DNA from: Micromonospora costi
Lineage (GTDB): Bacteria; Actinomycetota; Actinomycetes; Mycobacteriales; Micromonosporaceae
Length of the DNA stretch: 64,000 bases
Direction: 5' to 3'
NCBI RefSeq assembly: GCF_003626655.1
Contig: NZ_RBAN01000004.1
Span: forward strand, 124,001-188,000
In this document: in pieces, positions 25,881 through 34,679 of the stretch
Position numbering within the stretch: the stretch's first letter is position 1
How the letters are laid out: each line of letters begins with the position of its first letter
Position numbers and translations under genes: made by a program
The notes under the pieces: model-generated
Told to the model about the DNA's origin: nothing
Databases searched by the model: none
What the model saw: only the letters and a program-made list of their open reading frames with translations

Positions 25881-28800
25881 GACACGATTCTCCAGGTCAC
25901 CTCGATGGTGGCACCAGAATGGTCCCTGGCGACGGCCCGCAACTGCTCCACCGCTGTCTCAAGCTCCTCAACCCGGACCGAGACCCGGCCAAGGGGCCGT
26001 TCGCCACCATCCGGCCGTAGATCACGAACCTCGTCGTCACTTCGGGACGGAACGACGGTCTCGGGCTTCTCATGGTCGCGCTTCGACACATAGACGATCT
26101 CGGGCTTGCGGGTCGCTCGTCGAAGCAAGGCGGTGGCGCCGGCCTGGGCGCGCCGCAGGGCCGGCGCGAATGGCGCCGTCAGCTCATCGGCCTCGGCGGT
26201 TCGGCGAAGATCCGCGAGCAGCGTCTCGGCTTCCCTCGCGTACGGCTCGGGCAGGCCGGCGACGATCTCGAAGGTGTCCCAGGGCGCGGACACGAGCGCT
26301 GCGGACACGTCTGCCGCACTGGCGATGCTCTTGCCGGCACGGTCGGCCGGTCCGGACAGTTCTGACCTCGCCAGCCGTTCGATCGACTCCTTGGCCGACC
26401 GTGCGGTCGTCAGCGCTTCGAGGAGATCGGCGGCGGCACGCGCGGTGGCGAGCCGACCGCTCTCCCGGTCGAGCCCCAGCCGGGTCGCGTGCTGTTCGAG
26501 CCGGCTCACCAGCGTGTGGGCGGCGTCCCGGTGCCGGCTTGCCTGGCTGCTGAGGTCCCGCCCGAAGAGCGCAACCAGCCGGCCGCGGCGCAGGGCAAGC
26601 GGCTGGAATCCGAAGATCGCGGCAGCACGCGCCCGCGCCCGGTCCCAGTCTTCCTCGCTGGGCAGGCTCTCCTCGCGGAGCGCGTGATCTCCCGTGATCT
26701 TGCCAAGCTCCGGAGCCGGGACTACCTGGCTGCCGTGCAGGTAGAAGGCCCGGTCGGTCTGCTCGGCGAAGGTCGCGACGACGAGGTGCGCGACGATCGG
26801 GTCGAGGCCACGCGGCTTTGGCTCGTCGATCCAACGCAGCAGGTCAGCCACCCGCAGCTCGCCCGTGATGCCCTCGCTCGCCGCCTTCTGTTGGAAGTGC
26901 TGGACCCACTCCCCCTCGATGACGAAGGCCGCCTCGTGCATCGTCCCGAGCCGCAACGGGTTGGCGATCCGGCGCATGGTCTGGCGCTGCGCCCGGTCGA
27001 CCTCGACGCGCCCCTCCTGCGACTCGACGGCGCGCCGGACGTAGTCGAGCACGACCTTGACGTCCTGCAGCCGCACGGGGTCCCCCTTGCGGTCCGGGTC
27101 AAAGTCCGGGTGGGCCGGGTACTGCTGGGTGAGCATCTGGTCGCCGATGGTCCGCAGCGCGTCGTTGAACGTAGCGCCCATCGGAAGCTTCGGCTCCAGC
27201 GCCCGGGTCAGCGACTGGAGGTGATCGTCGAAACCGAGCTGCACGTCGGTCGCCTGCTTCGCGGCCAACCCGTACGCCTGGCGCAGGACGCCCTGCATCT
27301 TGGCCAGGAGCGCGCTGCGTTGGTTGGTGAGCGCGGCGTGCGCCCGCCGCCGGTCGTCCGGGTTGAGATGCTCGGCGTGGCTGTCGAAGCGCTGGCCCTC
27401 GAGAAGCTTGTCGATGATGACCAGCTTGCCCAGCTCGTTGCGGCGCTCGACGGTCAGGGCGGCGGGGATCCAGCACACGGTCCGGGCGTTGGTCCTGTTC
27501 AGCAGCTCCTGCACGCGCTGCCGGTCGTCGGCCGGCCCGTGGCTGCCGTCGTCGAACGGATAGTCGATGATCAGTCGCCATCCGTCGGGGGCGTCGGGGT
27601 GGAACGCCTCGTCGCGGATGTCGTTGGGGTCGCGGACATTGCCGTACACCAGCTCGATTGTGCGCCGGCTGCCCCGCCAGGTGAGCCCGGCCTCGGCGAA
27701 GAACGAGTCGCTCCACGGCACGCCGAGCTGCTGCCAGAGCAATCGTTGAACGATGTGCTTGCGGGCACCCTCGTTGTCGTAGTGCTTCGCCGTGGCGAGG
27801 ACGCTGTCGACGTCGACACCGACCAGCTCCAGCGACACCACCGGGTCGTCACCCTCACCGATGCGGATCTCGGCGAACTGGCCGGCCCAGTCGGCGAGCT
27901 TCCGAGCGACCTGCGCGACCTCGCCACCAGGGATCGGGCTGGTGATGCTGCCGTGGTTGAGAGCCGAGAGCCGGCGTGCGGTGAGGTTGCGCAGTGCGGG
28001 CACGCTGGGCGCCAGGGCGGCGAGCAGCAGGGTCTTCATCAGCCGGTCGTCGCCGGTGAAGGCGCGGGTCCGGCCGGCCGCCTCCGCGGGCAGCGGGTCA
28101 CCACGCCGGGCCGCATCAAGGTCTTCCTCGGTAAGGCCGTACTGGCCGAGCAGGTACGGGCGCAACTTCAGCTCGTACAGCTTCTGGGCCATCTCGAACT
28201 CGGCCTTGAGCTTTTCGGTGAAGGGCTGGTCGCCGCCGCTGCTGATGACGTCGTAGAGGTCACCGAGCGGGACGAGCTGCCCCAGCCGCAGCGTCTCACG
28301 CCGGTCGACCAGGAGTTGCCGCATCAGCTTGAGCGCGGTACGGGACCGTTGCAGGGCGCTCGAGACGTGCACGAGGGTCGAGATGAAGGCCGGGCTGAAC
28401 GGGTACGTCGACCGGAACGCGTCGATGTCGGCACCACTGCCGGAGTCCGTGCCGAGCAGGGTGTCGAAGACCTCCCGGCGTACCTTCGTGGTGGCGTCGA
28501 AGGCACGCGAAATCGCCTCGCCGGCCTCCGTCGTGACGGGCTTGAGCAAGCGCCGGCGAGCGATCTCGGGGAGGTTCCGGTCCTCCAGCTTGATCACGTC
28601 GAACCGGCCGCTGGCCAGGTTGAGGGTGTCCTGGTAGCTCAGCTCGTTCGCGCCGACAACCTCCTCCCCGACCAGCTCGCGCAGGTCACGCTGGCGGGCG
28701 ATGAAGCTGACGATCGGGATGGGCCGTCGCGTGTCGCCACCTTCAACGAAGTTGGTGATCTTCTGGACCTCGCGGGATACAAACTGCTGGTCGCCGATCG

Positions 28801-29638
28801 AGTTGGCCAGCCAGAGGATCAGCTCGTCGAGGAAGAGGATCAGGCCGTGGTAGCCGAGTTCCTTGGCGTGCCGGCTGATCTCCGTCAGGCCCCGGTCGAG
28901 CGAGACGAAGGCCTCGGCGTCCTCCCGAGCATTGCTGAAGAAGCCCTTGTTCCAGGTGGTCAACAGGTCGTTGACCAACTTGCGCCGCAGCTCGTCGGAG
29001 TACGCGCCGGCGAACGCCGCATCGAGTCGCTGCGGTGTCCAGAACGCCTCGGTCTCGCCCCACTCGTCCTCGACGTCGCCGCCCGGCAGGCCGGCGATGA
29101 ACTGATCGTCGCCGATCTTCTCACGCAGCGCGGCGGCCTGATCGAGCAGCGCGTCGGTGCGGTGCACCGCCGGGATCGGCGCGTCGGGGTGCAGCGCCCG
29201 CACCCGGTCGACGTAACCGCCGAGCACGCGCTGCTCCAGCGAGCGGGCGTCGAGCAGGTGGTACGGGATGAGCAGGAACTTCCGGCCGTCCAGCCAGACG
29301 CTGTGCTTGGCGACCAGCGGGGCCAGTTCGTCCCGGCCGCGGGCCGCGGGCTCGCCCCGCAGCAGCGCGTGCAGCACCGCCATGAAGTGCGACTTGCCGG
29401 AGCCGAAGGAGCCGTGCAGGTAGGCGGCCTTGGAGGCGTGCCCCTCGACCGCGGAGCGGATCAGCCCGAGCGCTTCGTCAAAGTTCGCCAGCAACCGATC
29501 CGTGACGACGTAGTCGCGGAGGGTGGCGTCGGCGTCGGCGACACTGTCGGAGAGCTTGAGCACGAAGTCGCTCACGCTCGTGCGCTCCGGGATGTCGATG
29601 AAGTCCCGGAGCAGCGGCGCAGGGGTGGGCGATGACAT
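25877..29638 (-). CDS. pglY: BREX type 2 ATPase PglY
   Basis: 1253 residues from ATG 29638 (AAGGA just upstream). The frame is open to 29902, but the extra residues look non-coding and this start gives the usual PglY length. The P-loop is AYLHGSFGSGKSHFMAVLH (about residues 70-88). Walker B-like LILFLDELILWLAN (about 267-280) and SFIARQRDLRELVG follow. The long C-terminal half is mostly helical, with TVLADRRTAEADEL-like coiled regions near the end. It is the BrxC-equivalent ATPase of type 2 BREX. It is the first gene of the four-gene operon. Confidence 0.92.
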   Translation of the reverse strand: MSSPTPAPLLRDFIDIPERTSVSDFVLKLSDSVADADATLRDYVVTDRLLANFDEALGLIRSAVEGHASKAAYLHGSFGSGKSHFMAVLHALLRGEPAARGRDELAPLVAKHSVWLDGRKFLLIPYHLLDARSLEQRVLGGYVDRVRALHPDAPIPAVHRTDALLDQAAALREKIGDDQFIAGLPGGDVEDEWGETEAFWTPQRLDAAFAGAYSDELRRKLVNDLLTTWNKGFFSNAREDAEAFVSLDRGLTEISRHAKELGYHGLILFLDELILWLANSIGDQQFVSREVQKITNFVEGGDTRRPIPIVSFIARQRDLRELVGEEVVGANELSYQDTLNLASGRFDVIKLEDRNLPEIARRRLLKPVTTEAGEAISRAFDATTKVRREVFDTLLGTDSGSGADIDAFRSTYPFSPAFISTLVHVSSALQRSRTALKLMRQLLVDRRETLRLGQLVPLGDLYDVISSGGDQPFTEKLKAEFEMAQKLYELKLRPYLLGQYGLTEEDLDAARRGDPLPAEAAGRTRAFTGDDRLMKTLLLAALAPSVPALRNLTARRLSALNHGSITSPIPGGEVAQVARKLADWAGQFAEIRIGEGDDPVVSLELVGVDVDSVLATAKHYDNEGARKHIVQRLLWQQLGVPWSDSFFAEAGLTWRGSRRTIELVYGNVRDPNDIRDEAFHPDAPDGWRLIIDYPFDDGSHGPADDRQRVQELLNRTNARTVCWIPAALTVERRNELGKLVIIDKLLEGQRFDSHAEHLNPDDRRRAHAALTNQRSALLAKMQGVLRQAYGLAAKQATDVQLGFDDHLQSLTRALEPKLPMGATFNDALRTIGDQMLTQQYPAHPDFDPDRKGDPVRLQDVKVVLDYVRRAVESQEGRVEVDRAQRQTMRRIANPLRLGTMHEAAFVIEGEWVQHFQQKAASEGITGELRVADLLRWIDEPKPRGLDPIVAHLVVATFAEQTDRAFYLHGSQVVPAPELGKITGDHALREESLPSEEDWDRARARAAAIFGFQPLALRRGRLVALFGRDLSSQASRHRDAAHTLVSRLEQHATRLGLDRESGRLATARAAADLLEALTTARSAKESIERLARSELSGPADRAGKSIASAADVSAALVSAPWDTFEIVAGLPEPYAREAETLLADLRRTAEADELTAPFAPALRRAQAGATALLRRATRKPEIVYVSKRDHEKPETVVPSRSDDEVRDLRPDGGERPLGRVSVRVEELETAVEQLRAVARDHSGATIEVTWRIVS

Positions 29639-29726
29639 GGTCCTTACCGTACCGATCGCCCTCCTGCCTGCGGTGTCCCCCAACCGTCGTGTCATGGCGT
29701 CGACCCGACGAGAGCCCGGAGTCTCG

Positions 29727-30341
29727 TCAGTCGGGGCGTGATGGTTGCCGGCGGTCTCGATCCGACCTACGTCGGCTGACCGGCACGAGCCGACCGTTGC
29801 TCGAATCCCGGGCGACGCGTCGGGCTTGCTCGACCGAGCCGCCGAGAATGGCGAGGCTGGCACGGGCGGCACGGTAGAAACGATCACGGCCCTCGTCGGC
29901 ACGGCGTATCAGCTCAGGGAGATCGGTCGGCGGGTTCGGCAGGGCACGGGCAGCCCGTTCGATGTCCCGTACGGCACGCCGCCAGGCCGCTGCGGCGCGC
30001 ACGGTCTCCTCGTCCCCGAGCAGGAGAACCTCCTCCCACGTCAGGGTGTGACGGACGTCTCCTTCAGCCAGTCGAGCCAATCCGGTCTCCCGATCGAGGG
30101 ACGGCCGCAGTGATTCAGGACGATGGCTGGCGAGCATCTGGGTCGCCACCGCGTGGATCTCCTTGACCGCCCGCGTGAAGTCGACGTACGCCTCGAGGCG
30201 CCGTTCGTCCCACCGGACTGTCTGGTTCCGCCGCCAGCGCACCCGCTCGCCCACGGTCGTGGCGACTATCGTGCCGGCCGTGCCGACCAGCACACCGAGC
30301 AACGCCGGTACCTGCGCGGCCATGCTTTCGACGAGACTCAT
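29727..30341 (-). CDS. hypothetical single-pass membrane protein
   Basis: 204 residues from ATG 30341; a GTG at 30410 would add 23. One N-terminal membrane segment (PALLGVLVGTAGTIVATTV, about residues 10-28) is followed by a basic stop-transfer stretch (RVRWRR) and a cytosolic helical domain starting WDERRLEAYVDFTRAVKEIH. Short proteins of this layout are common near actinobacterial mobile and conflict genes, but I know no function for them. It lies between the toxin cassette and pglY in the same direction, 88 bases before pglY. Confidence 0.6.
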   Translation of the reverse strand: MSLVESMAAQVPALLGVLVGTAGTIVATTVGERVRWRRNQTVRWDERRLEAYVDFTRAVKEIHAVATQMLASHRPESLRPSLDRETGLARLAEGDVRHTLTWEEVLLLGDEETVRAAAAWRRAVRDIERAARALPNPPTDLPELIRRADEGRDRFYRAARASLAILGGSVEQARRVARDSSNGRLVPVSRRRSDRDRRQPSRPD

Positions 30342-30448
30342 CCGCACGTTCCCCACTGCCGTCGCGCACAACTGGTGCCAAGTCTGCGAGGTTGCTGGTT
30401 GTCGCTCCACGCTCGGACACGCCGTTCGGTGCCCCTCCTTTGACGCAG

Positions 30449-30826
30449 TCAGAGGTGGGGGTGGGCGTCCTCGATCCGTTGCGCCTTCACGTACGCGAGG
30501 AAGTCGGCCTGATCACTGGCGTCCAGCGACGCGAAGGCGGCGTACGCAAGGCCTCGCGCGTGCGGCGTCTCGGCGGACAGCAGGCCGATGATGGCGGCCC
30601 AGGCGAGCGAGACCATATGAAACATCCGGTCCTCGCGCAGTGCCGGGAGCCTGCTCAACTCGCCCAGCCTGGTCGCCGCCTCTGTGTCGTCCCGGGCGCG
30701 GTCGATCAGTTCGAAGACGGCCTTGCCCCGGTACGGCCCGCCCTGCCTGACCAGGTCCGCCAGTTCCTCGTTGCGCATGGTGCGAACCGGCGGCGCCGGG
30801 AGGTGCGGCGGCGGCGGTGCTGTCAC
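30449..30826 (-). CDS. small hypothetical protein, candidate immunity partner of the ESX-type toxin
   Basis: 125 residues from a GTG overlapping the toxin gene's stop (30823-30826). After a Pro-rich start (MTAPPPPHLPAPP) it is wholly helical: NEELADLVRQGGPYRGKAVF, LIDRARDDTEAATRLGELS, and an Ala-rich C-terminus. The repeats of short helices resemble a small HEAT-like fold. No signal or membrane segment is present. Being the gene immediately after a polymorphic-type toxin, with overlapping start, it is the natural candidate for immunity. That role is inference only. Confidence 0.6.
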   Translation of the reverse strand: MTAPPPPHLPAPPVRTMRNEELADLVRQGGPYRGKAVFELIDRARDDTEAATRLGELSRLPALREDRMFHMVSLAWAAIIGLLSAETPHARGLAYAAFASLDASDQADFLAYVKAQRIEDAHPHL

Positions 30827-32061
30827 GGTTCCACTCCAAAAATCTTCGCGTACTCTTCGCGGATCAGCTGGTTCAGGCGTTTGACGGACTCCTCGTCCCC
30901 GATGGACTTCGCATAGTTGATCTCCTGCTGGTTGGCGCGCACCTCGTTTTCATAACGCACGACCGGGTCTTCGAACCAGCCTCTCATTCCGGCCCAGCCA
31001 GCCACCTGGTCATCGCGCAGGTGCTGCATCTCGTGCAGCTGCGCGCCGTACGAGGCGTCGGGGTCGAGCACCAGTTGTCCGGGCTGGCCGGGTGAAGGGC
31101 TGGGCCCGTAGGCGAGAGCGCCCTCTCGGAAGGTGACCTCGACGCCCAGCTCGCGTGCCCCCCGGATCGCCGCCTCCCACTGTTCCGGGTGGGTCTGCTG
31201 GGCCGGGCCCCACTTGCGGAGGGGATCCGCGTCGGAGTGGAGTAAGTGCGTCTGCCGGGTGGGCGTCGAACGCGAGACTGCGCCCGGGGCGGTGGAACCG
31301 CGGAGGAGGGACTTCAGCTCCCCGATGAGTTCCCCGAGACGGCCCAGGATGGGCGACAAGCGACGCAGGCTGCCGATGAGCCCGTGCAGCAGGCGGATGA
31401 TTCGCGCGACCCACTTGCTGGCAAGGGCCGTCACCTGAGCGGCCACCCATGGGGTTGCCAGGCCGAGCGTGACGCCTGCTTCGGCGAGCCATTCCCATAG
31501 GCGTACGGCCAGGACGGAGACGAACTCGGCGATGAGGTCGCGAACGAGCCCGCGCACCATCGCGACCAGCAGCCCGGCCCCGGTGGTGATCTCGGCCATC
31601 GCGTTGGTGGCCCTCGCGAGTGCGTCCAGTACGGCGCCGTGTTCGCCGCTCTGTCGTCGATAGCCGTCGGACGCAGGACCGGCCCAGTCGGCGATCTGCC
31701 GCGTGACGGCATCGTCCAGGGTCACGCGGGCATCGCCGATCGCGGTCGTGACGTTACGCCAGGTCTGGGCGTAGGCGGCAATTTGATCAGGATCACCGGC
31801 CAGCTCATCGAGGGCGTCGGAGAGCGGTTTGACGTGCTCAATCAGCCAACCGACGCCCCAGGCGACGAGCTGGCCCAGCGGATCGGTGACGAAGGCCAGG
31901 GCGTCCATCGATACGGCGAACCCGCCGATCGCCGTATCGATCCACCCGCCACTGGAATAGCTCGCCAGCAGGTTATCGATGTCCTCGGCGATGAACACCC
32001 CGCTGTACGCGATGGTGCTGTCCTGGCGCGGTGCGACGAGCGGATTCGCCGCCTCGCTCAC
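30823..32061 (-). CDS. ESX-type polymorphic toxin with C-terminal zincin-like HExxH domain
   Basis: 412 residues. The N-terminal half has WXG100-like helices: YAQTWRNVTTAIGDARVTLD, then IADWAGPASDGYRR with the WxG turn. A hydrophobic helical segment follows (about 155-240) and a Ser/Thr/Pro linker. The C-terminal about 120 residues contain QLHEMQHLRDDQVAGWAG (about 340-357), where HEMQH fits the zinc protease HExxH motif and a downstream Glu (RYENEV) could be the third ligand. The layout suits a type VII-secreted effector. It overlaps the EspC-like gene by four bases and the candidate immunity gene by four bases. No ESX core secretion genes lie in the window. Confidence 0.68.
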   Translation of the reverse strand: MSEAANPLVAPRQDSTIAYSGVFIAEDIDNLLASYSSGGWIDTAIGGFAVSMDALAFVTDPLGQLVAWGVGWLIEHVKPLSDALDELAGDPDQIAAYAQTWRNVTTAIGDARVTLDDAVTRQIADWAGPASDGYRRQSGEHGAVLDALARATNAMAEITTGAGLLVAMVRGLVRDLIAEFVSVLAVRLWEWLAEAGVTLGLATPWVAAQVTALASKWVARIIRLLHGLIGSLRRLSPILGRLGELIGELKSLLRGSTAPGAVSRSTPTRQTHLLHSDADPLRKWGPAQQTHPEQWEAAIRGARELGVEVTFREGALAYGPSPSPGQPGQLVLDPDASYGAQLHEMQHLRDDQVAGWAGMRGWFEDPVVRYENEVRANQQEINYAKSIGDEESVKRLNQLIREEYAKIFGVEP

Positions 32062-32375
32062 GATCCGGCTCCGCGGCCGAACAGCGCGGCCGCCTTCTGA
32101 TCGCCGCTGTCGTACCGGCTGGCCACCACACGGAGGTCATCGGCGGCCCGCTGCAGTTCAACAGCGACTCCGCTCAGGGCGTCGGTGGTGGCCTCCTGAA
32201 TCGGGTTCAACAGGAAGGGGATGAGCTGGCACAGCCGGCCGTACGCCTCACGACCCAGTTGCACGGATGCCGCGGCACGGCGGCACTGGTCAACTGCGTC
32301 GGCGACGCCGTCGACGGTCCCGGAGTGTGTGCGCAGCGCCTGGCTCTCGACCTCGAAGCCCGACTCACCAGCCAT
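32058..32375 (-). CDS. EspC/WXG100-like type VII secretion target
   Basis: 105 residues, the usual size of WXG100 relatives. It has two amphipathic helices: FEVESQALRTHSGTVDGVAD and a second from about 65 (VAVELQRAADDLRVVASRYD), with a C-terminal acidic/GxxG tail. The pattern resembles the ESX-1 EspC family: 'L..h...vd..ad....a' in the first helix and a YxxxD motif (YDSGD) after the second, which is close to the type VII export signal YxxxD/E. It starts inside the 3' end of the YbaB-like gene and overlaps the toxin gene, so all three are translated together. It is probably a secretion partner or chaperone of the toxin. Confidence 0.65.
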   Translation of the reverse strand: MAGESGFEVESQALRTHSGTVDGVADAVDQCRRAAASVQLGREAYGRLCQLIPFLLNPIQEATTDALSGVAVELQRAADDLRVVASRYDSGDQKAAALFGRGAGS

Positions 32376-32802
32376 CCCGACCCCGCCGGGATCGCTCGCG
32401 CTGCTCGTCAGGATCGTCCGGCTGCTCCGGGAAGCGGGTGGCGTAGCTGGCTACAATCGCGCGGGCGGTTTCGGAGTGGGCACCGACAGTCTGTGCGGCG
32501 GCCTCCGCCACCGCCCCGGCGAGACGGCCCTGCGCTCGCCGCATCGTGGCCATGACTTCCGCCGCGATCCGATCCGCTGGCCAGGCGCGAACCCGCTCGT
32601 CGAGCCACAGATTGGTGACGGCGCCGGAGCCGGCAACCGTGACCTCCACCGCGCCACGAGCTCCGGTGGCAGATACCGACAACTCAGCCACCCGCTGCGA
32701 CATCGCCTGCGTCTGCGCCGCCCGCTCGGATACGGACGCGCTCCAGGAGCGCATCCACTCCTCGGCCGCGTCGGCCGTTGCACCGAAAGGAACATCCATC
32801 AC
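32365..32802 (-). CDS. YbaB/EbfC-family protein of the ESX toxin cassette
   Basis: 145 residues from GTG 32802, or ATG 32799 three bases on; GGAG lies upstream. It has a long N-terminal helix, then VSATGARGAVEVTVAGSGAV and a second helix with RIAAEVMATMRRAQGRL, the YbaB/EbfC nucleoid-associated fold. In actinomycetes this fold is often the first gene before an EspC-like protein and a large ESX-type toxin, as here. The tail (about 120-145) is charged and disordered. It may bind DNA or, more likely here, serve as an adaptor for the toxin operon. Confidence 0.68.
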   Translation of the reverse strand: MMDVPFGATADAAEEWMRSWSASVSERAAQTQAMSQRVAELSVSATGARGAVEVTVAGSGAVTNLWLDERVRAWPADRIAAEVMATMRRAQGRLAGAVAEAAAQTVGAHSETARAIVASYATRFPEQPDDPDEQRERSRRGRDGW

Positions 32803-32890
32803 GATCGCTCCACCTCGCCGGTCACCCTAGCGAGTCGCACCCCGGAAACCCAGCCCGCTGTCACGTCACGGTCACGGGCCGCTCGCGCAG

Positions 32891-33139
32891 TCATCGAGGC
32901 GGGCGCTGTCTCGGGGTGAGCGCATTTCCGCTACGGCCAGGTCCTCTGAGGTAGCTTCTTGCAAGGCTGACGAGGGCGGCGACGATCGTGCCCGCAGCAG
33001 CAGCGGCTGCCGTCGCTGCCGTCTCCCCGCCTACCATCGCGACTCCGAACACGCAGACGAGGGCGCCAGCTCCGATGGCGAGGGTCCTGTTCACGATCGA
33101 CTCCGCGCGCGTGCCGACGACCTTTTCCACCCTTCCCAT
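32891..33139 (-). CDS. small two-helix membrane protein
   Basis: 82 residues from ATG 33139, with GGGGAG seven bases before. Two hydrophobic helices: LAIGAGALVCVFGVAMVGG (about 18-36) and an Ala-rich one (about 38-60), then a basic tail RSYLRGPGRSG. No family recognised. It is isolated between the ESX toxin cassette and the divergent XRE regulator. The upstream frame is open but low in coding character. Confidence 0.5.
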   Translation of the reverse strand: MGRVEKVVGTRAESIVNRTLAIGAGALVCVFGVAMVGGETAATAAAAAAGTIVAALVSLARSYLRGPGRSGNALTPRQRPPR

Positions 33140-33282
33140 CTGCTTCTCCCCTCTCGTTCCTGAGAACCAGGACAGCAGACACCGAGGCACCCTGACTCCC
33201 GGCGGTACACGAGATGAAAGAACTTTGCGTGACATGAGATTCACGGCCGATCCTTGAGTGGGGACGTCTCGGGGAGGCTGCC

Positions 33283-34650
33283 GTGGACGTCGGACACCGC
33301 TGGTCCGAGCTACCGGAGGCCAGGCATGCTGCCGCCGTCGGCGACTTCGGCACGCTCCTGCGCGTGGCACGTACGGCCGCTCGACTAACCCTCGTCGAGG
33401 CCGGCCAGCGGTGCGGCTATTCAGCGGCGACGTTGTCGCGCATCGAGCGTGGCCGGCAGCGGATCACGGACGTCATGGTGCTGCGAAGGCTGTCAGCGAT
33501 CTTCGACATTCCACCTCAACTCTTCGGGCTTGCGGACATTGACGGCCTGGCATTCCACCAATCCGGCATCGCAGTCGATAGGGTTCGTGGTGAGGCACCA
33601 CGACGTGAGGTGGGAGAGGATCCGGTGCGACGGCGCGAGGTACTCGGCGGGCTGGCAGGCCTGGCCGGCACCACGCTCGCGGGCAGCACACCGAAGCTGG
33701 CCGTACCGCCTCGGGTGGTCGTGTGCCTCGAGGACATCCTTCTCGGGACCTGCCCGACACCGGCCATCCCGGTCGACACCGCCAGCCTCCGGGCCTCGCT
33801 CGCCAGCGCCTGGTCCGATTTCCGGGCATGCCGATACGCACGCGTGTCTGCCCGACTCCCGCAGTTGGTGGCGGCGGCGACAACGAACCACGCGGCGGCG
33901 ACCGATGGCACGCGGGCGGTAGCAGCGGCGAATCTCACTCGGGCGTACCACCTGACCACCCAGGTTCTCGTCAAGCTGCACGAGGACGGCATGGCATGGT
34001 CGGCGATGGACCGTGCCAGGCAGGCGGCTCGCGACGCGGACGACCCCCTGCTGTACGCCGAAACAGCCCGCATGTCGGCGATCGTGCTACGGCGTACCCG
34101 CCACGGACAGCGGGCACAGCAGACCCTCGTCGACGCGGCGCAGACCCTCGACGCGTCCACCGGTCTCAGATCGGCCGGGGATGCGGCGATGTACGGACGG
34201 CTGTTGGCCACTGCCGCGTACACGGCTGCCCTGGCGGATCGCCGGGACGTCGCGGCGGAGTTGTTGCACGAAGCCGATGGGGCACGGCGGCGATGCGGGG
34301 CCGCCCACGGGTTCGCCGACGCCGACGTGGCGCTCTACCGGATCAGCGTCGCTCGCGTGCTCGGCGACTTCGGCGCGGCGGTGCAGTACGCCCAAAGGCT
34401 GCGACCCGACCAGCTGGGTAGCGTCGAACGGCGCGCCCGCTACTGGGAGGACTACGCCCTCGCGCTGCACGGCCGCGGGGCGTACGCGGAGTCGTTCCGG
34501 GCGCTGCTGTCCGCGGAGCGAAATGCGCCGCAGGAAGTCCGGTACCGGCCGTGGGCGCAGCAGCTCACCACCGCCCTTCTGCACGCCGACCGCCGGCAGG
34601 CGCTTCCCGGGCTCCAAGGCTTCGCCGCCCGCATCGGCGCGCCGGCTTAG
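33283..34650 (+). CDS. XRE-family helix-turn-helix regulator with TPR-like C-terminus
   Basis: 455 residues from GTG 33283, with GGGAGG upstream. The N-terminal helix-turn-helix (about residues 22-78) reads LRVARTAARLTLVEAGQRCG and YSAATLSRIERGRQRITD, standard for the Xre class. The remaining 350 residues are Ala-rich helices arranged like tetratricopeptide repeats (RARQAARDADDPLLYAETAR, RRTRHGQRAQQTLVDAAQTL). Such proteins are abundant in Streptomyces and Micromonospora; many respond to peptides or other signals through the TPR. A short RRREVLGGLAG stretch near residue 115 resembles a Tat motif but is internal and is probably a fortuitous linker seen across the family. Targets are unknown. 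Confidence 0.78.
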   Translation: MDVGHRWSELPEARHAAAVGDFGTLLRVARTAARLTLVEAGQRCGYSAATLSRIERGRQRITDVMVLRRLSAIFDIPPQLFGLADIDGLAFHQSGIAVDRVRGEAPRREVGEDPVRRREVLGGLAGLAGTTLAGSTPKLAVPPRVVVCLEDILLGTCPTPAIPVDTASLRASLASAWSDFRACRYARVSARLPQLVAAATTNHAAATDGTRAVAAANLTRAYHLTTQVLVKLHEDGMAWSAMDRARQAARDADDPLLYAETARMSAIVLRRTRHGQRAQQTLVDAAQTLDASTGLRSAGDAAMYGRLLATAAYTAALADRRDVAAELLHEADGARRRCGAAHGFADADVALYRISVARVLGDFGAAVQYAQRLRPDQLGSVERRARYWEDYALALHGRGAYAESFRALLSAERNAPQEVRYRPWAQQLTTALLHADRRQALPGLQGFAARIGAPA

Positions 34651-34679
34651 AAGCCGAGCCTCCTGAGTTATCGCCGGCA

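Noticed and set aside
26489..29635. A very long open frame on the plus strand opposite pglY
   Set aside because: It lies wholly antisense to a well-supported BREX gene and its protein is Arg/Leu/Val-rich with no motif. It is the mirror frame that high-GC coding sequence leaves open.
33628..33690. Tat signal in the XRE-type regulator (RRREVLGGLAG)
   Set aside because: It is internal, after the DNA-binding domain, and the protein must stay in the cytosol. It is a feature of the family linker rather than an export signal.
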